DNA of 64,000 bases from Paralvinella palmiformis (Eukaryota; Annelida; Polychaeta; Terebellida; Alvinellidae): contig JAODUP010000353.1 in the NCBI GenBank assembly GCA_025642065.1, positions 392,501-456,500 of the forward strand, in the 5' to 3' direction. Below the pieces are notes generated by a model. The model had not been told where the DNA came from. It was given only the letters and a program-made list of their open reading frames with translations, and did no database searches. Every line of letters starts with the position of its first letter. The stretch's first letter is position 1. This document shows positions 36,557-50,379 of the stretch, in pieces. The position numbers were made by a program, and so were the translations under genes.

Positions 36557-37010
36557 GAAAGTTCATTACGCATTTTAAAAACAGACTCCATTAATTCAAT
36601 ATTAATATACTTTTTTTTTAATTTCCTCTGATAACATCAATTTCGAAGAAGAAGGAGGAGGAATGTTAATGGTCAAATATAGATTTACTTTGAAGATTAC
36701 TTGTGTAGTATTTCTGTACTAACCAGCCTTTTGTGTACTTTCTGATAATTAACCATCCTAGCTGTCGGCTTTATCAGGACAACCTTATCAGATTTACCCC
36801 GTATTTATGTTGTATTGAAGTATTATTTTTGTACAAGAACACGTAATTATCATAAATGCTTTCACGCCATATATATTAAAGTAATGTAAACGTGTCCTTC
36901 GTGTCAATAATACGACATCAAATTCTGCCGTATTAACTGAATGTGACATATATCCTTTATATGTGAACTACTTTACTAAATATATCCAATTTTGGCTGAA
37001 AATAATCGGT

Positions 37011-37424
37011 ATGAATGATAATAGATTAGTTAAGCAATGCTGTATGATGGAGTATAAGTTAGATGAAATGGATCGTACGACATGATGTACAAAATTTGAT
37101 AATTTATTAAGTAGATGTGGCTATAATTATGTTTTGATGACCCAAGGAGTTGGTAATGAATCAGCATTTATGTTTGAATTTAAGCAACGTATTAAAGATT
37201 GTTATCTTCAGGAATGGACTGAATCTGTTAACAAAAATATTAAACAATCGCCTTTTAGGAATCTTAAAATTGAAATAACCCCAGAATTATATTTATCAAG
37301 TATAAGAGACAGGAAATTTATATCGGTGATTGCAAAATTTCGATGTAGCAGTCCTGGATTAGCGATTGAGATTGGGATACATTGTCAAAATGTAATACCT
37401 AAAGAGTATTTGTTTATGCTGTAG
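37011..37424 (+). pseudogene. LINE ORF2 carboxy-terminal fragment with internal stop
   Basis: In one frame: NRLVKQCCMMEYKLDEMDRT, TGA at 37083-37085 where the family usually has Trp, then NLLSRCGYNYVLMTQGVGNE, FKQRIKDCYLQEWTESVN and KFRCSSPGLAIEIGIHCQNV, ending IPKEYLFML and TAG. The blocks QGVGxE, FKQRxKDxxxQxW, KFRxSSxxLxIExGxH and IPxE are common at the end of LINE proteins in molluscs. It is therefore a mobile-element relic and not a host gene. Confidence 0.75.
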
Positions 37425-37988
37425 CAAATTTCAGAATAATTATGTAATAAAATGTGAATTTCATTTTTCTTAAGCTGTGTCCAGCAAATAATGAACTGCG
37501 AAATAAATATTTGTCAACTTTTTACAGAAGTTTCAAGATATTAACTCAACGTATACGATTTTAAAATCAAGAAATGAAACATGCCTCAAAATAGTTCGCT
37601 TATTTTTGCGCTATGCTTTTATCGTACGTCGCAACATAATTGAACTACCGTAATGTATCTTAAAATGTACCGAGATAATTAAGTCTTCGTAATATTGATC
37701 AAGGTCCTGAATTTTAGTTTGTAATCATCATAGGGTCTTTCAATTTCATTCACAAAATATTTTACATTCAAGTGCCTTTTTATATGCAATATTTAATTTG
37801 TTCATCCTTAAAACCTCTTGTTGATTCACGCTGGCCATATTTTAAACGTTATGATCTGCCCCGCTTCTCGTATAATGTTTGTATATCTGCTAACATTAAC
37901 AGTAAATACAGGTAAATTGTTTGTCTAGTGTCGTCATAGGCAATTATAATCACGATATTTCTCACTAATTTTCGATTCTTCAGAAACG

Positions 37989-38204
37989 TCACAAATCCAG
38001 AAAGCTTCTCGTATTGGACAAAGCATTTTTATATTCACAACACAGTTTCCCAATATCACCCATCGGGTCTGCTAAAACGGGATCTACTTCGCAGTACGCC
38101 AATGTCTTTATCCATTCGGTGAAGTTTTGACCTAACCCAAATCTAGAGTTCACCGGCAATTCACTGTATATAGGAGTCGACCAGTAAACATACAAACATC
38201 GCAT
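37989..38204 (-). CDS. Hypothetical small ORF or terminal exon
   Basis: From ATG at 38204, 71 residues: MRCLYVYWSTPIYSELPVNS, then FGLGQNFTEWIKTLAYCEVD and DPMGDIGKLCCEY. It is less AT-rich than its surroundings and has a protein-like composition with five cysteines, but no recognisable domain. It might be the last exon of an unseen minus-strand gene. Confidence 0.2.
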   Translation of the reverse strand: MRCLYVYWSTPIYSELPVNSRFGLGQNFTEWIKTLAYCEVDPVLADPMGDIGKLCCEYKNALSNTRSFLDL

Positions 38205-38209
38205 CAATC

Positions 38210-39820
38210 AGAGATCTTTAAACGGTTCCAGTAAGTAAATAATATTGTCTACAGTGTGGATAAATGATAGTATCGATTTATTTCGCATAAATAGCCATCA
38301 TCGATCTGCCAAGTTATAGTAGGCCATACGCCACGTGTACTTGTTATCGTGGGCATGACGTCACACAACAGTCGTTCGCCATACTCTATGACCTGATGGG
38401 TAAATAGTCCACCTTAAAAATACCAAATTACTATGAGTCATCCACTAGAAACCAAAAACGTATTGCACATCAGCTGATTTGTTGTCATCTGAATGTTAGT
38501 ATTTGAACAATAAACCAATTACGTGAACAATTCTAAAACAACTATACACATACCACCAAACTCTATTCTCCAGGTGTGTACATTGGCGTACGAGTAGCTC
38601 GTCCTCTTTTCTTGTTAGTAATTATTTCCCGTGGTATTTCTGACAATATTTAGGAGTAAGTTCATATTTCTGGTATCAACTTTAAAATACATATAATACA
38701 TAAAATACATATAAAATAAATTCTCCTGAACCGTATTAGTTACATATCTGTATTTTATCAAGCTTTCAAGTATACATATATACATAATATATATATATAT
38801 ATATATCCTAGACCGGTTTTACATTACAGTAAGCTGTTTTTCATTCTCACTCTTGCACGCACGCACCCCACACAGTGAGAGAAACATTTCAATAAACATT
38901 TATAAAATTACACATACTCGTAAAGCATCAACTGTACCGTGACGATATAATTATTTATCATAAATCAATTCTAAAAAGCCATCTCGTCATAAAATACATG
39001 ACAATATTTATTTGGTCGAACGTTAAAATGAAGCTGAATTACTTTGTTAGTCGTTATTATTATACTGCCAGTAGTAATAATTGTAACAACAATAACAACA
39101 GTAGTAACAGCAACAACATTAACAAAAATAACAACATTAATTAGTACAATTAATTCTCATTACAGGTAGTAATGTAGTTATCTCTTATCATAACTACCAG
39201 ATTACTAGAATTTCCTCGCTACTACTTCCTCGTATGTAGTGGTAGTAGTATTAGTAGCACAGTATTAGTAGCACAGTATTAGTAGCACAGTATTATTAGT
39301 AGTAAATTTGGTAGTATTTGTATTAGCAGCGCCTGTATTACTGGAAGAAAGTGTTAAGATGTCCGTTTATAAAAGTGTATCCCCAATAACAATGTTAGTA
39401 AAGTGACACCATTTTATCAAACAGACACAATACATCATATTGGTAGAGAGTCGGTCAACCGCGACCTACCCACGTTACCAATCGTCAAGCTGAGAAAACT
39501 TGGCTTTACAATGGTGGTAAATTACTGAGGCGTGGAATGTCGCTTGTATTACCTAAGAAGGGCCCTACGTCATAGGAATATGTGTATTTCTCTCTCTGTG
39601 TGTGTGTGTGTGCGTGTGAATCACAGACCCACGAACGGTGAGACATACCAGACAGGACAATCGCTGACCAGTCTCTCTCTACGCTCGTTTCAGGAAGCAG
39701 ACACGGTTCGATAGAGTCACGCCGCTGGCCAGCCTCATACCAACACACGCACATCTATGAATAGGACACGTTGGTTAGGAAAAATGGCCGAACTCCAGCA
39801 GTAGCGTCATCGACACAGCA
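38210..39820. other. Upstream region of the lectin/WSC gene, no gene recognised
   Basis: Holds an AAC/AGT-type trinucleotide patch (39050-39130), three AGTATTAGTAGCAC repeats (about 39250-39300) and a GT run (39596-39612). A TGACGTCA octamer is at 38356-38363. No exon found. Confidence 0.5.
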
Positions 39821-39824
39821 TTGA

Positions 39825-39834
39825 CTATATAATA
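39825..39834 (+). promoter_or_regulatory. TATA box candidate of the lectin/WSC gene
   Basis: CTATATAATA lies about 125 bp upstream of the first ATG. A transcription start 25-35 bp downstream would give a 5' UTR of about 95 nt. The UTR would contain a short GT run (about 39918-39937). Position and match support a core promoter; no transcript evidence is available. Confidence 0.5.
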
Positions 39835-39956
39835 ATCCGTAGAGTTCCGTCTGAACAATCCTTCATAATCTGGAGTTTACGTACGTGGAACGGGAGACAA
39901 AACGACGAGTTGACGGTGTATGTGTGTGTGTGTGTGTATTATATAAAGACACCGAC

Positions 39957-40017
39957 ATGTCTGTACAGAAGTTGTTAGTATTCTTCGCATTTGCGTTTCT
40001 AGTCAGCACCGCCTCCG
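39957..40017 (+). CDS. Lectin/WSC gene exon 1: signal peptide
   Basis: Encodes MSVQKLLVFFAFAFLVSTAS, a classical secretory signal: a Lys at residue 5, a Leu/Phe/Ala core and small residues before the cut. The donor is G|GTAAGT at 40018, leaving one base (phase 1) that joins exon 2 to make Gly21. The open frame continues upstream without an ATG, so 39957 is the start. Intron 1 is the longest, 6846 bp. Confidence 0.75.
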
Positions 40018-43000
40018 GTAAGTTTATGATCACTAACTGGTTTAGCCCAAACTTACGCTATCTAATTGTTTGCCGTTGTCTTGTATGTATATATATATAT
40101 ATATATATATATGCCCATGTTGGTTTCTTGTATTAACGTGTATTATCCCGAAAATCGTTCATTATAAGCCCAGTTCGTGTATAACTCGGCGTCCCGTAAG
40201 ATTTTATCTACCCAGATAAATGATTAGGTTTCGTTTATTTATAGATTTGTTTTATTATTATTCCACGTTTTGTGTCGATCCTACTTCGACCTGTAATAAT
40301 GTCGTATTCTGCATTCTTCCCGAGACATCATTAAGCATCGATTAGCGTTATTAGCTATCCAGCTAAATGAAATAAGTTTTATTTGTGTTCCAAGATGTAG
40401 TATGTTCTAATAATGTGGTGTACTTAAGTCTGACGTAGTATAAGAATGTAAAAATACCCCATCGGGTTATTCACCTTTATAAAGGTAACACCATTTTGTC
40501 AGTGTCCCTTGATGTATACAGTCAACAGAAGGTTTGACCCAGTTGTTAAATGTTATTTATTTATTACGTCAGTCTGCTAATTCCAGAACATTTCCAATAA
40601 GTGCCAATAATTAATAAATCAACCAATTCTCGGTACAAATATTCAGCAGATTGGAATTACTAGTTCTGTTTCCGTATTCACGTTATATTACATAACCCGC
40701 AACCCCTCCCCGCATGTACAGGTACGAGCACAAACAAGTTAGCCAACTGCATGGGATTATAACGTTTGAAATTGGCCGCCTCGAAGACAATGGAACGAAT
40801 GCATATTATGTTTGTTTTTTTAGCAAGGGGGCGTATCCACGACCCAAATGGTAGTACGTTAGCCAATGAACTAATTACACGTGGATTCATATCTTGACCT
40901 AGTTATGTCTGAAGGATGTGTCATCTTTGGTTTCGCCCCGTTCACTTTAGAGGGTGCTCGTCCAATGTAGTACACGAGTGTACGTCAAACGGTCACATTT
41001 CACTCGCACCTTAATTGTCTAATGTACAGCCCGCATCACGTCTTGGAGCTACAATCTCTTTGTTTCAATCCGTCATATTCACCTTTCATGGACAAATCCA
41101 ACTTTCGGCGGACCATCTAATAATTTATTGACGACACTTTATTGAAATGATTTTGTTCCCTGATCGGGTATGAAGCTTGTACGTTGAGAATGGTGTGGCA
41201 TTGTTTAATATTGAACAACGACAAATCCTGCCGTTGACATCTCGGTCTAGAGTAGCAAGAGGGACTATCATAATGTACGTATCAGCTGACAGATGGGGTT
41301 CATTACTGATGCCTTCTAGACTTACGATACCGTTAGACCAATGTTAATACAGAGAAAGTCGGCATCTCGTTGGAATATGATTTATTTACAGACTCTTATT
41401 GTTTGAATTGTTAATGACCAAACTAATAACATTTAGTGTTATTGATTGGCTTTCTAGACGTCTGGAGTATATTTTCTGCCTCAGAGTTTTCTCTTACGAC
41501 ACCAAAATGGACTAATTGATACCTACTGTTAACCGTCTTGACATCGAGCCATTAAACAGTTTTTGTACGTCTCTGTTTCTCTCACATGAACATCTTACAG
41601 TTTTGAAAGTCTTACACGGAATACGTCAAGCGTGCTCAACCGGTGCCACCCTTATAAAGATACCATCCTATGGCGGGATAGAGCCAGGACGTTATTTGGT
41701 TCTGTGAATGTTTCATCCTTCAGAAAAAAAAAAAGATGACGATGATTGACGCTTTACGGCCACTTTTGCGTACGCGGTAGGCTAAATGGGCCGAGCGACA
41801 TTCAAAGGTAATGGAGCGAGGTCAAAGATGAAACACCCTTCAGATATGTCCTCGTCGATATTCGAACTCGGGGTGGTAGTGATCTGCGGTCCAACGCGCT
41901 ACCAAACTAGACCACGAGGCGCCCTCCTTCAGAAAAAAACGAAACCTCGGTCTTGTCATTTCATCAACCACCACCCCCCCCCGTAATACGTTCTAGGCAT
42001 AATCAACATCAATGCTAAACAAACTAATCCAAGCTAACCTGGACTCCCAACTGACTCATCCATCCATCCCAACTGACTTCACCAAATTATATCGTGTACA
42101 ATAATCCGTGTTCACCTCAAAACATAGAATCGTTTCTACAATTAGTCTATCCGTATTGATAATTAGTATTTCTCCGGTATATAATGTAAACAATTTTATG
42201 TTTTAAACCCTGCATTGCTGAATCTAATACGTAAACACCACGACAAGGAAATTAACCACATCCAGGACATGCTACATCCAGGACATGCTACATCCTGGTG
42301 TTACATTTGTTCTTTAGTCCGTAGAGCTATGATAAACCGGCTGTATGTATGAATGACTAATGCGACGTAAAACTAACCGAAAATAGAACAGAATACAGTG
42401 AAAACTCCTTTGGTTTAGGGATAAAGTCGACGGGAGTTCCAAGTGATCCGGAACTCGTTCACCGTCAATTGGAGATAGTGCTAGTACAGGAAGCGCATCG
42501 TTAAGACGTTACAAAGGTTTTCTTACCGTAAACGATGAGATAGAATGAACTCTAAATGTTGGCCGATGTTTCATCCTACAATATATGCCTATACCTAGTT
42601 CATAGAACTAACAATATATCGGAAATCACAGTTAACAGTATTGAAGTAGACTTACCAACGTTAACTGTATACAGACTCGTGTCTTGTTGAGGTTTTGGTA
42701 CCTTGTTTTTTTTTGTCCCGTTGATAGAACGGATATCAAACCAGTCAAGCGGAACATGAGGAATACTGTTGTCAACTTTTTATCTTTTGATTACAAAATG
42801 GAGCTCTTTTGGTCAGATATTTGGTGTACATTTAGTGATTGTAATTGAAGGTTATCGACAATTGCGTCCACGGATAACCTCCTATAGTGTATACCTTATG
42901 TTGACATTATGTGCTAAACAAATAGTCAAAAAATATACACATATAGCTTGCTGTTGTGTGTCTGTGTATGTGATAGTATGTATTTAGCACAAACAAGTTC

Positions 43001-44912
43001 AGGTGTAATAACTTGTGATGTTTAGTGTATACATAACAATGGCACACCTCGTCGGTTATCTCTGGTCTAGTGTAAATATTTACATGTTTAAAACATGCAG
43101 TACATTTGAGATATTTATTAGTATAATTTCGCAATCTTCTGATTCCTTTTTGTTAAAAGATTTTATGATTCTGAAACGTCCACTTGTCCAGTTATTGAGC
43201 CTAAACCGTCGTCATATAACTCATTATAATAGCGTTGACTGTAAAGTCTGTCTCCGTAAAAAGATTCGTTCAGTTTTGTTTACAAAGAAATTAATTACAT
43301 CGAAATGATAACAAACAAAACAAAAAATCGGTAAAAGTCGGTGAACTCTCAATTAATAACTTATTCCCGTTAAAGTCTTTCTTGTATATCATGTACACTC
43401 GTCCTTATTCCAGTTAAAGTTTTTCTTGTATATCATACACACTTGTATTTATTCGTGATTAAGCATTTCTTGTATCGTGACCATTTTCTTACGGCTTAGC
43501 CACAACTATTTAAATTTCTATTTTTATTCACAATGACGTCATACCGAGATATACGAATTAGACACCAGACTGTTCACCTTGTTTCTAGTTGTCACGACGA
43601 CTGTTTGTGAAGATAACTAGATGCGATCAGTCATATAGTGTGACGGAGTGGTTTATAGCGAGACTTGTTAGCTTTGACTGGTTTGTTAATTTAGAAGTAA
43701 AGATATGCATATCCATCAGCTGCATTTAGCCACCCAAACTAATAATAGGTTAATACGGACCCCGTAATTTAATAAAGAAGCCATATACGGGTATCAGGAA
43801 ATAATACGATGCTAAGTCAATATTAGGTGGGGTCAAGGGTGGTGATATATTAAGTCTTCGCTTCCGGGTTTTTTTGGGGGCGATGTTTCCTGTTTGACAA
43901 ATTAGTGTAAATATTACTATGTTAACATAGTATATGTAATATGTGTGCCCACTTACGCACACAGGCTGGTGTACACATGCACGCACACACACACACACAC
44001 ACGCCCTATAGTTGCTTGGACTCGTACCTGCATTCAATCAGTTTCGTTTACGGCCTTTATCATGAGATCAATCCGCGTGGTGACAAAAAAGCGACAAAGG
44101 GTCGTCGAATGTGGCCCTCGGAGTAACTTATAATTGAAATGTACCAGAATAACAAACTCCGTCGCTGTTACCCGAGACCGGTTCAGATTGAACTTGGTGT
44201 TATTGTATACTAGAGAACCGAATGCCAAGAATCTGGTTGTCGCACGAGATACTTAGCTACGCCATATCAGTTTATTTGTGGTGTGAATCTTATCTTTGTC
44301 TTTGTTTTGGAATGAGGTCCCTTTATAGATCTAATGGAGTAAAATAGTTAGCCTCAATGTAAACAACGATAATAATATTAAAGGAGGCTAATTAATCCTA
44401 GGTTTTGTTTTTATTTTGTCAACTTGGTCACGTGGTGTTGTTGTTATTATTGAAACTGGTTGAAATCAGCCAATTTAACGACTAAAGAGTGTGCCTAATA
44501 AGAGATGTTATCTTCTCAGTTGATTAACATATAAAGTACTTCAGACTCCCAACACAGGTGTTTATTATTCCAATTAATGATAGTATCATTCACGCACTGA
44601 AGCACACACACACACACCTGTGGTGTTGAAATGTTTTGGTGTATAGGTTACTTGTGAAATTATGACGTTAAAGTTACTATCTTGTATATGCACTAACTAA
44701 TCACTGAATTATAGATATGGACACGTCGTTTACTGCCAGCTGTGGTGTCAGAAGATGTTTTATGTGCTTCCACTTTCTGTGCGTAGCTTACGTAAAAACT
44801 CTTCCCCTGCGGGCGTAACAAATTTGTCATACGAAAAGCGGATTAGCCGGAACCCACACACTGATGGGTGTGTTTTATGTATGTCTCTCTCCCCCTCTCT
44901 CTCTCATGCACA

Positions 44913-44952
<40 letters not shown>

Positions 44953-45138
44953 TGTAGGTGTATGTATGTTTAGGTTATATGTAGATTTGTTATTCATGAA
45001 TTGATGGATCCAAGATTTCAGGGATGTTGATGGTTCTGGGCCAGTGTCACCATATATACGTATCATAAAACACACAACCGCGGAAAGTAGCCTTAACTTA
45101 GGAATTTATTTAATATAAGATATTTCAAAATAATTTAT

Positions 45139-45169
<31 letters not shown>

Positions 45170-48100
45170 TTTGATGACATTTAAAAGGTTTACAAATTTT
45201 ACAATGTAATCCGGAAGAGGATGCATCTAATACTTGACTTCCATATGCCAACGGGTCAGATGTATTAACATAAGAAGCTTAGTTAGACACACACCTAACG
45301 AGTCAGTTTAGCATCATAATCCAGGTATTATTAAGTGGTAATACCTTTCAGTACATTGCTCTATACGGTAACTCAATCTGTGCCAAATATCTTTGATTTC
45401 TAGGAATGTTTTTATTTCACGTTGTAGCAATTATTCATGTTTAAGTCGGTGTTGAGGATTAGTTATTCAGGATAAGTAGCCAAATATTCACGGAATTGAC
45501 ACCAGCTGGCATTTTGTGTTGATGTCTGGTATTTAATACACTATAACTTTGGTTTCACATCGGTTAAACATACACCTGCCTGTACACCTGTCTGTTCGCC
45601 TGCGGTTGCTCGTTCGTTTAAGTGGAGGCTTCTCTTGTAGCGTAGCGGTTAAAACATTGAGTTATAAACGCTCGGGTTCTCGCATCGAACGCGGCTTATG
45701 CCTGTGCTTGTGGAATGTTTATCTGGCATGTCGTCCTATATTCATATACCCCAGTTGTGACCAATGCCGAGATAAAAAAAAACCGAAGTAACAAACCGAT
45801 CGTTTAAATTACAAATGTCTGTATAGTTAATCAATTAATTAGAAATATACCATTTAATTTAATAAATGTGGTTTAAATGAAAAAGATGATTATTTAATCT
45901 TGTAATACGTAATAATCAGAGATAAAATACGTTTGTGTATGACATCACCAGAGACACAAATATGACATATTTTAGGATACTGCGTGGTGTAATCATCTAA
46001 TAATCTTAGTTTCCTAAAGATAGTTTTGTTTAAAATTGTCATTTATATGTTTGTTTCGTCATCAATAATATTAGTCATTGTTTAAATTGTTTTTCATAAT
46101 TTATCATAAACCTGTTTATGTTACTCAGTATATCTCATAAAGCGCTGTCGTATAAGACGAGATGTGTGGTCTAGCTTGTAATACTACGCGGTGCCGCTTG
46201 TTCGATTATATACACATGCCATCCGTGCTTTTTAAGTAGATGTTTAAACGATTTGTAGCGCATCATGGATACCAATCTCATTTCTGATTCTGTTCTACTC
46301 GTTTATTATGCATTGTATGGAAAAATCTTGTATTGTAAAAATGAATAGCTGATCCATAGACGTTGTAATACTAGAAGAAACATTTAGGATGACATACGCT
46401 TATTTGTACGATAAAAAATGAACGTACGTCAAACCTCACACCAGTCAGACTTCTACGACGGCGTGAATTCTTCCAGTTAAAGCAATTGTACACAATAGTA
46501 ATTCAAAAGTAGATGTGTTTGAGCAAAGAAGTTTTACTTCAACTTTCTGACTCTAGATCAATTGGTAATATATACTGTGATTTCTCATTCTCATGACTAA
46601 CGATTGGAATATCAGAACCTACCCCGAAGGATCACCTCGGTTTAGAAAATGAAATAAACCAACACAACACGATCTAAGGTTTTCTATAACAGAGTTGTTA
46701 TAGCGCTGCGCTGCTAACCTCTAGATTGTGGGGTCTGATCCAACTCGTATTCGTGTTAGTGTGATATGTTTCCTTGGTTTTGTCTGATGTTCTTTTCTAG
46801 ATGTCACAATTAGAGAAGCATCTTCATATATCTATAATAATGCTATTTGGTTTAATTATCCAGGAGAAGCCGACTGTCCAGTTAAATTTGATGTCTATGT
46901 ACCAAGTACCAGAACCTGCTATGCCGTGGTCAGGGAGTTTACTAGTACATTCACAGAAGCCAGAGAGTAAGTAGTTATGTTAAGTTTACACTGAATGAAC
47001 TCTCTTTAGGTAAGAATCTCTATATGTTAATTTATTTACAGCACAATGAGGAATTAAACAGCAACAAGAGTTTATTGATAAATATTTTGATAACAATTTT
47101 AATTTGTGTACAGTCGTTGACCAATTGATAATTTATACAAAGCTGATCGAACATCCGCATGCACACCTGTGTGCATGGAAACATGCCTGTGCAGTGGCTG
47201 GCATGCATCCACTAATGAATATACAGACACAGGCACGTAAGCACACATGCATACACAAAGCGAGCAGATGTGTATGTGATGCGTACCTATCGAACAAATT
47301 AAAATATAAAACCTGAATAAATTTATGCAAAACTAAAAAACTAAATTAACATAATTTATTTTGAGAAACCTCCTTTTAAACGTATAAGAATATTGCCATG
47401 CTAATTACCCAGAATTACCTGTCAGAAAGGGTCCCTGGTGTCATTAAGTTCACATAGATTAGCACATTATTATATAATTCTGGCAATTAAAGAAGTTCTT
47501 ATCTGAACAAAATACTCTTTTTGGGGCTCCATGAAGGAGATTTTAGTTCTGAGAATTTCCCAAAACAGGTGATACTACCTGCGCTCATAGTAGTGGTGAT
47601 AGTAGTAGTAGTAGTAGTTGTTGTTGATAGTAACAGCAGACATATGTTGCTGTAGCAGATATGCTACTGTCAGGCTACAGAGTGCCACCATTGCTTGTTC
47701 TTAGTTGCAGCTGTTGCAAACAACCAACGCAATATTTAAAATAATATTCGGAAAGAAATTCAGCCAACAAATCTATAATTAATGCCTTCGATATATTGTT
47801 ACTAAATTCATGTTGATATATTGCGTCATTATCCAGGTGGTGCCAGAATCAAGCGACGTTCTACGGATACTCCACTCCGGATCTCGCTACAGTCGATACA
47901 CAAGACGTCCAAGAAAAACTGAAATCCGCCTTATCCGGATCACAAGTTGAAAGACTTTGGATTGGACTAACTGAATCCTTTACGGATTGGATTTGGGTTC
48001 CCAGTGAGTATTTCAGAGATGATTTGTTTATGGATATACTTGTTTACATTCTGTGTTTAAATGGTGTTTATTCTAAGCGCCATCTTCTCCTATCTAATGC

Positions 48101-48905
48101 TTATTTGTATAGTATTTTTAGCCAATCAAATTTCTAGATTTTCTATGCTGCTTTTATGGTCAGTCATCTCATACATACTCGGTTTAATATTATTATTTTA
48201 TTACGGACAGTATGAGCATGTATATAATTAATGATTCCTCCTCTTACCCCCCCCCCCAACCCCTCCATCACTTGTAGCTGCTAAAGCGCTTCGTCCGCAG
48301 GGCTGTTTCAATCTGGCCAGCTTGTCTCCAAACAGTCTAAAGATTAACATGAATGGGCAACTAGTCGACGTTACCAACACCAAATGTCAGGAAATTTGTC
48401 AACGAAATGGCTACACATACGCCGGAGTTTATATGATTGAAGTGAGTATCCCATAGAATAAATTAGACCATATCGTAACATAAACTGATGTTGTTTACAA
48501 AATATCGGGTTGTTCATTAGAAGTTCACATTTATTACTTTCAGCGGTTGCTATCTACGACGTGGTGTGAATATATTTGGATAGAACCTTGAACTAATCTC
48601 ATTTTAATGTAGCGTCTCGTCTCATTATTCTAAAATATACTAAGAAGCGATTCTATGTTTGCGTTAGTTGGGAGGGGGGAGGGGGGGGGGTTAGAGCAAA
48701 CAAGTTATTTACATAGTTCAGCATAATAACATAATATAGATTAATAATTAGATGGCTATATATGTACAACAAATGATTATGAATAATGGGATTAACTAAT
48801 ATTAATAATAATAATATTAATATAACAATAGCCTCTTTCAGAATGTATCCTTAATAAGAGGCTCTTTTCAAATACACTGAACATTAAAATTAGATCGAAC
48901 ATAAA

Positions 48906-48949
<44 letters not shown>

Positions 48950-49478
48950 TAAATCATGATAACACATCAGTATTCGTTTAAATTACAGAAAATAAATAAA
49001 TAGGTGGTAGTTATAAGGAAATTTAGCAGACATCGCCTGGACCATTTAATTTATTTCCTGTTTTTTGTTAAGCACAAAACAACAAAATATAATCCCAGCT
49101 ACCTTTAAATATTTCTTAACTCAAAGAAATTATTCATCCCAATAACAGTTTATTACAGCACCATTCTGTAAATCTCCTGTTGACAGTTTGAGCTTTATTC
49201 GTATCTTAATTTGTGGACTATTTTTTCTATAGAGTTGCCTCTCAGATATTTATATTATTGTAGCGAGATTAAGCCATAAACATTCGCAGTTGTAGCTACG
49301 ATTTACATAAGTCACGTTATAATGCTAATAATGAAACTTGAACTTAGTAATTAAAGGTGTGTATATTGTTTCTAACCTGATTAATAAGCAAGAAAATTAC
49401 AATAAAACCTAAAAGCGTTAACATTTTGACTTCTTTAATACAGGAATATAACATATATCCATACAAGGTGAGTTTATG

Positions 49479-49546
<68 letters not shown>

Positions 49547-50323
49547 CCACTTCAATTGTCTACTTTTCAACTTGAACTAGTGCCATGCTGACACTCTCAT
49601 CATCTAAACTCTTGAACTACACAATTTTTTCCTACCAAAGAATGTTTATTTGTTTTTCGCTTTAGGGTCTTTATACACAAATTATTTCTGCTGATGTTTG
49701 CAATATTTGTCACCAGATATTCCCGCGATACACAACTGGCTCAGTCTCGTTTGAGTGCATCCTAAAAGACGAGCTTAGATCCACCTGTTCAAAACAATTA
49801 CCCTTTTTTGTTAGTAATGGTGTCACGAGTTCTCTTTTCTTAAAAGTTGCGCTTTTCCAGAAGACGCGGTTCAGTCATTCGTTTGCCAAATTCTCTTAAT
49901 ACGGCAAATTATTAATCTTCATATTTCATAGCTAATGTTTTGTTATATATATATATTTAATACATATTTCTTCTATGTACTAACGTTTTCTCCGTACAAA
50001 ATTGTCCTCTGACCTGTTTATGCTTTCAGAATTGGTTTACAATCAACCTCATCTTTGTTACGTAATTTTTTTGTAATGATTTCTGATAGTACAGGGGTTA
50101 GCGCGGCTTACCACAAACCTCCAGGATGTGGATTCGAATCTGTCTCGTATCTGTGTTTGTGGGGTGTGCTCACGTTTTGACAGACATCCCTCAATAAACT
50201 CCTTCGTTATCTTTCTTTAAGTTTAGTATTTCATAATCTATAGTTAACCTTCATGATTCACTTTTTAACCTTCAGACATCTGCATGCCTTCTGACCTGTT
50301 ATTCTTACTATATATATACTTAT

Positions 50324-50379
<56 letters not shown>

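Larger units (their letters stand above)
40018..46863 (+). other. Lectin/WSC intron 1
   Basis: 6.8 kb intron (GTAAGT...CCAG). Besides the SINEs at 41735 and 45625 it contains (CA)n runs at 43983-44002 and 44916-44950 and several (TA)n runs. I found no further coding exon in it; an untranslated or alternative first exon cannot be excluded. Confidence 0.6.

Noticed and set aside
35472..36578. 368-codon poly-valine frame
   Set aside because: It is the translation of a trinucleotide array; such a protein is not credible and there are no gene signals.
43015..43308. 97-codon plus-strand frame in lectin intron 1
   Set aside because: Starts at a non-ATG codon, overlaps a minus-strand frame of similar length, has no domain and no phase-compatible splice sites that fit the gene.
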